DNA from: SVQP01 sp045658965
GTDB lineage: Bacteria > Bacillota > Clostridia > Oscillospirales > CAG-272
DNA: 5,934 bases
NCBI GenBank assembly: GCA_045658965.1
Contig: JAZOVZ010000067.1
Location: forward strand, 1-5,934
Reading direction: 5' to 3'
Shown: positions 1 through 4,485 of the stretch, in pieces
How positions within the stretch are numbered: the stretch's first letter is position 1
Layout of the letters: each line of letters begins with the position of its first letter
Translations under genes and position numbers: made by a program
The notes under the pieces: model-generated
Told to the model about the DNA's origin: nothing
The model's database searches: none
What the model saw: the letters and a program-made list of their open reading frames with translations, nothing else

Positions 1-510
1 CTCGGGAGCACCTGCAGCAACTGCAGCCTCTAAGATCAGCTTAGCAGCTGCAATGGTGGAGTTCTTTGCTCTGGGGTGGGGGCTGATGATGATAGCGTTG
101 CGGGTCTTCAGAGCCAGCAAGCACTTGAAAATAGCAGTAGAGGTGGGGTTGGTGGTGGGGATAACCGCTGCAACGACACCGATAGGCTCTGCGATCTTGG
201 TAATACCGAAGGTCTTGTCCTCCTCGATCACACCGCAGGTCTTGGTCTCCTTGTACTTGTTGTAAATGTACTCGGCAGCATAGTGGTTCTTAATGACCTT
301 ATCCTCTACGATGCCCATGCCGGTTTCTTCAACAGCGAGCTTTGCAAGGCTGATGCGTGCCTTGTCTGCGGCGGTAGCGGCAGCCAAGAAGATCTTGTCA
401 ACCTGCTCCTGGGTGTAGGTTGCGAAAACCTTCTGTGCTGCTCTTACGCGTGCAAGAGCCTCGTGCAGAGCGTCTACGCTGTCAACGATTTCGTATTTCT
501 TGAGTTCCAT
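1..510 (-). CDS. adhE: Bifunctional acetaldehyde-CoA/alcohol dehydrogenase AdhE, N-terminal part (cut by window edge)
   Basis: Reading the minus strand from the ATG at 508-510 gives 170 uninterrupted codons to the window edge, beginning MELKKYEIVDSVDALHEAL. Residues 108-130 contain AEPIGVVAAVIPTTNPTSTA followed by IFK, the conserved cofactor-binding stretch of the CoA-acylating aldehyde dehydrogenase domain of AdhE; NPTSTAIFK is highly diagnostic. The family is about 860-900 residues, with this aldehyde dehydrogenase domain followed by an iron-dependent alcohol dehydrogenase domain. The catalytic Cys and the second domain lie outside the window, so a stand-alone acetaldehyde dehydrogenase (EutE-like) cannot be strictly excluded, although the N-terminus fits AdhE better. 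The known role is cytoplasmic reduction of acetyl-CoA to acetaldehyde and ethanol with NADH. The start is supported by AAGGAGGAC at 518-526, seven bases upstream. The gene is transcribed away from the araC-type gene. Confidence 0.9.
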   Translation of the reverse strand, partial: MELKKYEIVDSVDALHEALARVRAAQKVFATYTQEQVDKIFLAAATAADKARISLAKLAVEETGMGIVEDKVIKNHYAAEYIYNKYKETKTCGVIEEDKTFGITKIAEPIGVVAAVIPTTNPTSTAIFKCLLALKTRNAIIISPHPRAKNSTIAAAKLILEAAVAAGAPE

Positions 511-607
511 AGTGTATGTCCTCCTTAAAATTAAATACCGTTTTATTGATCCTTATGCCCTCAAAGATTCCCTCGTTTTGGGTAGTCTTTTTGCATTTTC
601 CGTATGT
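511..607 (-). promoter_or_regulatory. adhE 5' leader (about 90 nt) with Shine-Dalgarno
   Basis: The stretch between the predicted -10 box (608-613) and the adhE start would be transcribed as a leader of roughly 90 nt, with the start point near 601. It ends in a strong Shine-Dalgarno AAGGAGG (minus strand, 520-526). It could fold weakly: ATGC/GCAT at 555-558 and 593-596, AAAGA/TCTTT at 563-567 and 586-590, and CCC/GGG at 570-572 and 580-582 nest inside one another. The paired blocks are short and interrupted, so this is not called as a riboswitch or attenuator. I recognise no known leader RNA. Confidence 0.45.
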
Positions 608-637
608 ATTATAGCACGGACGTCGAAAAAATGAAAT
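608..637 (-). promoter_or_regulatory. Predicted adhE promoter with perfect extended -10
   Basis: On the minus strand, 613-608 reads TATAAT, preceded by TGC at 616-614, which together make a consensus extended -10. No good -35 hexamer is present: the best candidates are TTTCAT with a 17-bp spacer or ATTTCA with an 18-bp spacer. That is what is expected of an activator-dependent promoter. The conserved 40-bp element ends 20 nt upstream of this -10, so it would cover about -33 to -72. The predicted start point is near 601. Confidence 0.7.
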
Positions 638-673
638 TGACACAACAAAACAAAAGATGGACAAAACAATATT
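634..673 (-). promoter_or_regulatory. 40-bp putative activator operator, copy A (adhE side)
   Basis: Read on the minus strand, this 40-bp stretch matches 1780-1819 on the plus strand at 38 of 40 positions. Both differences are C/T changes, at 669 and 644. It contains two half-sites, TGTCCAT (663-657) and TGTCAAT (642-636), 21 bp apart in the same orientation. It sits just upstream of the adhE -10, in the place of a -35 box. The 21-bp direct-repeat geometry and this position are known features of AraC-family activator sites. That the protein is the AraC-type regulator encoded at 846-1697 is an inference from proximity. Confidence 0.7.
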
Positions 674-678
674 ACACC

Positions 679-704
679 GTGCATTAAGCGCCAATTTAAT
701 GCAC
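679..704. repeat. 26-bp inverted repeat upstream of adhE, possible operator
   Basis: GTGCATTAA (679-687) and TTAATGCAC (696-704) are perfect 9-bp inverted arms separated by 8 bp. TTGCAC follows at 709-714 as a possible extra partial half-site. The repeat lies 5 bp beyond the distal edge of the 40-bp element and about 80-105 bp upstream of the predicted adhE start point. No equivalent lies next to the galK copy, so it may bind an adhE-specific regulator. It does not match the Rex consensus (TTGTTAA-N4-TTAACAA). No U-tract follows, so a terminator is unlikely. Confidence 0.55.
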
Positions 705-809
705 AAAATTGCACAGGCGCAGACCGTCAAATAATCAACGATTAAAATACTGTATTTAACTCATTTGAAGGACACAAATACATGCGAAAAACTCTACCAT
801 TTATATAAG
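705..809. other. AT-rich intergenic stretch without a gene
   Basis: This is the remainder of the 335-bp gap between the adhE start and the araC-type gene stop. I see no credible coding sequence. The only structure is a short palindrome, AAATAC-T-GTATTT, at 745-757. Its AATACTGT resembles the first bases of the 40-bp element, but the similarity stops there. No function is assigned. Confidence 0.4.
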
Positions 810-840
810 AAAAAAGCGGGACATTGAAAATCCCGCTTTT
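810..840 (-). terminator. Rho-independent terminator of the araC-type gene
   Basis: The arms AAAAGCGGGA (812-821) and TCCCGCTTTT (831-840) form a perfect 10-bp stem around a 9-nt loop. On the minus strand the stem begins five bases after the TAA stop at 846-848 and runs into six T residues followed by CTTATAT. It should therefore end the araC-type transcript before the adhE control region. On the plus strand the T-run is only four bases, so termination in that direction should be weaker. Confidence 0.9.
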
Positions 841-845
841 CTACG

Positions 846-1697
846 TTATTTATCTTTTCGCTTTCGGTATTCGGTGGGTGAGACGCCTACGTTCTTTTTG
901 AAAAGTCTGCTGAAATAATAGGCATCGTCATATCCGACAGCATTCGCCACCTGGATAATATTGTAGTTGGTATACTCAAGAAGGTTAAGAGCATTCGTTA
1001 TTCTAAGCTGAATAATATACTGCATCGGAGTAACCTTTGTGACATGCTTAAAGGTTCGGTTAAACCAGCAGTCACTCATATGGCGCTCGTTTGCATAATC
1101 CTTAATGGAAATGTTTAAGTTGTAGTTCTCATTGAAATAGTGTGTTGCGCGTTCAACTTCATCAAGAGCATCCGAATCAAGCTCGGTTCCCTCCTTCAAG
1201 AATCGATTGATCATCAGAAAAATGTGGCGCAGGTTCATATTGAGCAGGTCTTCGTAGTTGACGCGGCAGAGCTGGAGTTCCTGGATCATTTGCTTGAAGA
1301 GCCACTGATAGTCGGGCGACGTTCCCGTAAAGAACACGTTCTCGTCCTTTGGCATTCCGTAGTAATCGAGAAGCAGATCCACGTCAGAGCCTGTAAAGTG
1401 GACCCAATAGGTCTCAGGCTTGTCTGCAGCATAGAGGTTATATATCTGAGTTTCACCGGGACGGAAGAGTAGCATATTACCCTTTGTTATAATTCGCTCC
1501 TCGCCGTTAACGTATAAATGAAGCTTTCCTGTGCTGATATAAAGAAGCTGATAATCACCGCGACCGTTAGGACGGTCAGTTTCAATCACAGGGCTTGTAT
1601 GAACACGGTAGTAGCCTGCAGCGGTCACGAGAATGGGTTTGCCGGTATCGACAATATCTTCATGGGCTTCGCCTAAATAAGCAAGATTGGTATACAT
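846..1697 (-). CDS. AraC-family transcriptional regulator with N-terminal cupin sensor domain
   Basis: The product is a 283-residue cytoplasmic DNA-binding protein. Residues about 25-110 look like the AraC-type cupin ligand-binding domain, with the typical run GRGDYQLLYISTGKLHLYVN, then KGNMLLFRPGE and a YWVHFTG strand. Residues about 180-280 carry the two helix-turn-helix motifs: the first spans about 196-217 (SIKDYANERHMSDCWFNRTF), and the second, about 245-279, includes IIQVANAVGYDDAYYFSRLF followed by KKNVGVSPTEYRK, a classic AraC signature. The length is normal. The start is set by AAGGAG at 1705-1710, seven bases upstream of ATG 1695-1697. The gene is divergent from the gal operon, and a matching pair of putative operators flanks it on both sides. 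I infer that it regulates galK-galE-galT and possibly adhE. The ligand is unknown; galactose or a galactoside is plausible but not shown by the sequence. Confidence 0.93.
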   Translation of the reverse strand: MYTNLAYLGEAHEDIVDTGKPILVTAAGYYRVHTSPVIETDRPNGRGDYQLLYISTGKLHLYVNGEERIITKGNMLLFRPGETQIYNLYAADKPETYWVHFTGSDVDLLLDYYGMPKDENVFFTGTSPDYQWLFKQMIQELQLCRVNYEDLLNMNLRHIFLMINRFLKEGTELDSDALDEVERATHYFNENYNLNISIKDYANERHMSDCWFNRTFKHVTKVTPMQYIIQLRITNALNLLEYTNYNIIQVANAVGYDDAYYFSRLFKKNVGVSPTEYRKRKDK

Positions 1698-1745
1698 AAT
1701 ATAGCTCCTTCCTTACATTTGTGGGCTAAAATCACCCCTTTCAAT

Positions 1746-1774
1746 ATTATACATCAAATTGGTCTAAAACGCAA
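1746..1774 (-). promoter_or_regulatory. Predicted promoter of the araC-type gene
   Basis: On the minus strand TATAAT lies at 1751-1746, with TTGCGT at 1774-1769 as a fair -35 across a 17-bp spacer. The leader to the ATG would be about 40 nt. The -35 lies only 5 bp from the galK-side 40-bp element (from 1780), so a regulator bound there could also affect its own transcription, as is common for divergent AraC systems. Confidence 0.6.
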
Positions 1775-1779
1775 GAGAA

Positions 1780-1819
1780 AATACTGTTTTGTCCATCTTT
1801 TGTTTTGTCGTGTCAATTT
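1780..1819 (+). promoter_or_regulatory. 40-bp putative activator operator, copy B (gal operon side)
   Basis: This is the plus-strand counterpart of the element at 634-673, identical at 38 of 40 positions. The half-sites TGTCCAT (1790-1796) and TGTCAAT (1811-1817) are exactly 21 bp apart and unchanged between copies. A third TGTC at 1806-1809 becomes TGTT in the adhE copy and so is less likely to matter. The proximal half-site lies at about -41 to -35 of the predicted galK promoter, the usual class II activator position. Binding by the adjacent AraC-type protein is inferred. Confidence 0.72.
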
Positions 1820-1845
1820 TCATCCACTTGATTCTGTGATATTAT
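1817..1845 (+). promoter_or_regulatory. Predicted gal operon promoter
   Basis: TATTAT at 1840-1845 is preceded by TGA at 1837-1839, giving an extended -10. TTTTCA at 1817-1822 is a weak -35 with a 17-bp spacer and overlaps the end of the 40-bp element. The distance from the element to the -10 is 20 nt, the same as at adhE. Transcription would start near 1852, leaving a leader of about 46 nt before galK. Confidence 0.65.
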
Positions 1846-1859
1846 ATTAACGAAAACAA

Positions 1860-1876
1860 GAGATGTTCGACATCTC
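1860..1876 (+). promoter_or_regulatory. Perfect 17-bp hairpin/palindrome in the galK leader
   Basis: GAGATGT (1860-1866) and ACATCTC (1870-1876) pair perfectly around TCG. The hairpin would start about 8 nt into the predicted transcript and end 10 nt before the galK Shine-Dalgarno (1887-1891). It has no T-run, so it is not a terminator. It could be a 5' RNA-stabilising stem or, as DNA, a repressor site just downstream of the start point. Neither role is proven. Confidence 0.5.
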
Positions 1877-1897
1877 AATTTGTTCGAGGTGCTAAAA

Positions 1898-3172
1898 ATG
1901 GAAACAAAAGAAATAGTTTCAAAGCTTCAGAATGATAAAAAGATTCCTTTATTTGAAACGCTTTACGGCAATTATTATGAAGGACAGAGAGAAAGATATC
2001 AAAGGGCAATCGAAAAGTTTGAGGAGTTTTTCGGAGAAGGACTTGACGTAACAATCTACTCCGCACCCGGAAGAACCGAGATCGGAGGCAATCACACCGA
2101 TCATCAGTTGGGAAGTGTCCTTGCAGGAGCGGTTAACCTCGATGCTATCGCAATCGTACATTTTCATAATAAGGGCTACATAAACCTCAAGTCCGAGGGA
2201 TTCGATATGGTAACGATCGCACTTGACGATACCAAGCCCCACCCGGGCGAGCTCGGTACGGCGGCAATCGTCAGAGGAATTGCGGCAAAATTTATGGAAA
2301 AGGGGGTTACGGTTGGCGGCTTTGATGCTTACTGTACTTCTGATGTTATATGCGGTGGCGGTATATCCTCCTCGGCAGCATTCGAAACCCTTGTTTGCAC
2401 CATCATCGACGAGCAATATAATAAGGAAAGATGTAATGCACTTGAGATCGCAAGGATCGGCTGGTTTGCCGAGACAACCTACTTCGGTAAAAAATGCGGT
2501 CTGCTCGATCAAACGGTATCGGCATACGGAGGACTTGTTGGAATTGATTTCTCCGACGTTGCAAATCCTATCATAGATACTATTGATTACGATTTCAGCA
2601 AGAGCGGATATACGCTCTGCATTACAGATACGAAAAGCAGTCACGAGGATCTTACCGATGATTATGTGGCAATCAGAGAAGAGATGGAAGCCATTGCAGG
2701 ATTCTTCGGAGAAAAGGTTCTCAGCCGTGTGGATGAGGACAAATTCTACGAGAGCATACCGAAGCTGCGTGAGGTAACAACCGACAGAGCGGTCATGAGA
2801 GCAGCGCACTTCTTCTCTGAAACCAAGCGCGCTAAGATGGAGGCGTCTGCACTCAAAAACGGCTATTTCGAAAAGTTCCTTGAGCTTGTAAACGAATCCG
2901 GTGAGTCCTCCGCCTCCCTTCTCCAAAATCTCTATTCCACCAAGCATCCCACAAAGCAGGATCTTCCCCTGGCAATCATGATTAGCAAGATGGTTTTGAA
3001 GGGACGCGGAGCCGTAAGAGTTCACGGCGGCGGATTTGCCGGCACCATTCAAGCCTTTGTCCCGAACGATCTCGTTAGTGAGTACGTCAGAGCGATGGAA
3101 AAGATTTTCGGAGCGGACACCTGCCACAGACTGATCATCAGACCTGTTGGCGGTATCGAAGTAAAAATATAA
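1898..3172 (+). CDS. galK: Galactokinase (GHMP kinase family)
   Basis: The product, 424 residues, catalyses ATP-dependent phosphorylation of galactose to galactose-1-phosphate, the first step of the Leloir pathway in the cytoplasm. Residues 56-70 (APGRTEIGGNHTDHQ) are the galactokinase N-terminal signature. Residues 153-160 (GGGISSSA) are the GHMP ATP-binding loop. D204 in CGLLDQ corresponds to the catalytic Asp. Residues 375-382 (VHGGGFAG) are the conserved C-terminal GHMP motif. In the signature, the usual GEHTDY reads GNHTDH, so a Glu that contacts the sugar in characterised galactokinases is Asn65 here; Arg59 and Asp68 are kept. The start chosen is ATG 1898, with AGGTG (1887-1891) six bases upstream; an in-frame TTG at 1880 precedes that site and is unlikely. 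Length is near normal, slightly above the usual 380-400. It is the first gene of the operon. A related sugar specificity is possible, but the galE-galT context favours galactose. Confidence 0.9.
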   Translation: METKEIVSKLQNDKKIPLFETLYGNYYEGQRERYQRAIEKFEEFFGEGLDVTIYSAPGRTEIGGNHTDHQLGSVLAGAVNLDAIAIVHFHNKGYINLKSEGFDMVTIALDDTKPHPGELGTAAIVRGIAAKFMEKGVTVGGFDAYCTSDVICGGGISSSAAFETLVCTIIDEQYNKERCNALEIARIGWFAETTYFGKKCGLLDQTVSAYGGLVGIDFSDVANPIIDTIDYDFSKSGYTLCITDTKSSHEDLTDDYVAIREEMEAIAGFFGEKVLSRVDEDKFYESIPKLREVTTDRAVMRAAHFFSETKRAKMEASALKNGYFEKFLELVNESGESSASLLQNLYSTKHPTKQDLPLAIMISKMVLKGRGAVRVHGGGFAGTIQAFVPNDLVSEYVRAMEKIFGADTCHRLIIRPVGGIEVKI

Positions 3173-3186
3173 AAGTAAAAATATAA
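3159..3186 (+). repeat. Perfect 14-bp tandem duplication spanning the galK stop
   Basis: AAGTAAAAATATAA occurs at 3159-3172 and again immediately at 3173-3186. The first copy encodes the last residues and stop codon of galK, and the second lies in the intergenic gap. It looks like a replication-slippage duplication that left galK intact. It increases the AT content just upstream of the next gene's Shine-Dalgarno, which could help ribosome access. Confidence 0.9.
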
Positions 3187-3201
3187 ATAAGGAGAAAAAT
3201 C

Positions 3202-3438
3202 ATGAAGAAGATTATATGCAAAGTAGAGTACGATACCGAAGCTGCTAACGTAGTAGCAAAACATACGGTAGGTAATTTTGGAGATCCTACCGGCTACGAA
3301 GAAACGTTGTACGTCACCGCGAACGGAAAATATTTTGTTTATCTCAACGGTGGCGAAGAGTCGATCCACGCGAAGGAGAGCATTAAGCGTATCTCTGAAG
3401 ACAAGGTTGAAGCGTGGAAAAACGAGAGAGGACTCTAA
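3202..3438 (+). CDS. Small conserved-looking hypothetical protein within the gal operon
   Basis: This is a 78-residue protein of unknown function. The reading frame has a good TAAGGAG (3188-3194) seven bases before the ATG and lies in a co-directional operon, 29 nt after galK and 38 nt before galE, so it is very probably translated. The sequence is charged, with no signal peptide, membrane helix or cysteine pair. The N-terminal half (KVEYDTEAANVVAKHTVGNF, then GYEETLYVTANGKYFVYLNG at 31-50) suggests short beta strands; the C-terminal part (55-76) is probably helical and rich in Lys and Glu. The pattern YDTxxAxxVA, then EETLYxTxxGxYFxY, followed by GG resembles small hypothetical proteins I recall in Firmicutes genomes, often without known roles. 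This resemblance is from memory and unverified. It is not a known Leloir enzyme, and no function is assigned. Confidence 0.75.
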   Translation: MKKIICKVEYDTEAANVVAKHTVGNFGDPTGYEETLYVTANGKYFVYLNGGEESIHAKESIKRISEDKVEAWKNERGL

Positions 3439-3476
3439 TTTACAAAAGAACAAAATTGAAATAAGGGGTGATAGAC

Positions 3477-4469
3477 ATGAGACTTCTGGTTTTGGGCGGC
3501 GCCGGATATATCGGCTCGCATACCGCAGTAGAGCTTCTTGAAAAAGGACACGAGGTGGTTATCGCAGACAATCTCATAACCGGCTACAAGCAGGCTGTAC
3601 CGAAGGAAGCAATCTTTTATCAGGGAGATATCCGTGATTACGATTTCTTAAACAATCTCTTTAAGAAGGAAAGAATTGACGCGGTGATCCATTTCGCAGC
3701 CTTCTCTCTCGTAGGAGAAAGCGTAACAAATCCTCTGAAGTATTACGAGAACAACTTGTACGGAACCAAGGTGCTTCTTCAAGCGATGATCGATAACGGA
3801 GTAGATAAAATCGTCTTCTCCTCAACTGCGGCAACCTACGGAGAGCCCGAGAACATTCCGATTCTCGAATCGGACAGAACCTGTCCCACAAACCCGTATG
3901 GCGAAACCAAGCTTGCGATGGAAAAGATGATGAAATGGTCTGCTAACGCATACAAGCTCAGATACGTTTCTCTCAGATATTTCAACGCTTGCGGCGCACA
4001 TAAGAGCGGAAAGCTTGGCGAGGCGCACAATCCTGAAAGCCACCTCATTCCGCTTGTGCTTCAAGTCCCGAACGGAAAGAGAGAAAGCGTCTCAATCTAC
4101 GGAACCGATTACGATACGCCCGACGGAACCTGCATCCGTGATTACATTCACGTTACCGATCTTGCCCTGGCACATATCCTTGCAGTCGAGTATCTGATGA
4201 AGGGCGGCGAGAACAACGTATTCAATCTCGGAAACGGTGTTGGCTATTCGGTACGCGAGGTTATTGAAACTGCAAGAAAGGTAACCGGTCATCCGATTCC
4301 GGCAGTCGAGGTTCCGCGCAGAGCGGGAGATCCCGCAAGACTTGTTGCTTCCGGAGAAAAGGCAAAATCCGTGCTTGGTTGGGAACCCCAAATCACAAGC
4401 CTTGAGGATATCATCAGAAGCGCATGGGTATGGCATTCAACCCACCCGAACGGCTACAACCAAGTTTGA
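3477..4469 (+). CDS. galE: UDP-glucose 4-epimerase
   Basis: The product, 330 residues (normal length), interconverts UDP-galactose and UDP-glucose with bound NAD and so closes the Leloir cycle in the cytoplasm. It is an extended short-chain dehydrogenase: GGAGYIGS at 7-14 is the NAD-binding glycine loop, and D31 in ADNL binds the adenosine ribose. HFAAFSLVGESV lies at 72-83 and SSTAATYGEP at 115-124, and Y141 and K145 in NPYGETK form the catalytic YxxxK. RYFNACGA (167-174) and NPESHLIPLV (185-194) are GalE-specific. The residue aligning with the catalytic Ser124 of the E. coli enzyme is Thr117. The position aligning with E. coli Tyr299 appears to be Leu289, so some activity on N-acetylated UDP-sugars is possible but unproven. 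The start is ATG 3477 with AAGGGG (3463-3468) eight bases upstream; an in-frame GTG at 3468 overlaps that site and is rejected. Confidence 0.95.
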   Translation: MRLLVLGGAGYIGSHTAVELLEKGHEVVIADNLITGYKQAVPKEAIFYQGDIRDYDFLNNLFKKERIDAVIHFAAFSLVGESVTNPLKYYENNLYGTKVLLQAMIDNGVDKIVFSSTAATYGEPENIPILESDRTCPTNPYGETKLAMEKMMKWSANAYKLRYVSLRYFNACGAHKSGKLGEAHNPESHLIPLVLQVPNGKRESVSIYGTDYDTPDGTCIRDYIHVTDLALAHILAVEYLMKGGENNVFNLGNGVGYSVREVIETARKVTGHPIPAVEVPRRAGDPARLVASGEKAKSVLGWEPQITSLEDIIRSAWVWHSTHPNGYNQV

Positions 4470-4485
4470 ACAAGGGGGGATTGAT

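Noticed and set aside
565..600. Possible 11-codon leader peptide in the adhE leader (ATG at 596-594, minus).
   Set aside because: There is no convincing Shine-Dalgarno, no regulatory codon run and no attenuator hairpin with a T-run after it.
679..704. Rex operator or terminator at the inverted repeat upstream of adhE.
   Set aside because: The arms do not match TTGTTAA/TTAACAA, and there is no GC-rich stem or T-run.
482..730. 82-residue minus-strand reading frame overlapping the adhE start.
   Set aside because: It crosses the adhE promoter, leader and first codons in another frame, has no Shine-Dalgarno, and its composition is not protein-like.
634..1819. The two 40-bp copies as terminal inverted repeats of an insertion sequence or invertible segment carrying the araC-type gene.
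   Set aside because: There is no transposase or recombinase, no target-site duplication outside the copies, and each copy has the same spacing to its own -10 box, which fits promoter operators better.
1880..1897. Upstream TTG start for galK adding six residues.
   Set aside because: The Shine-Dalgarno AGGTG at 1887-1891 lies downstream of that TTG and is correctly spaced for the ATG at 1898.
1949..3127. Long (392-codon) minus-strand open frame opposite galK.
   Set aside because: It is an antisense shadow of a clearly recognisable galactokinase; its translation shows no family motif and no ribosome binding site was evident.
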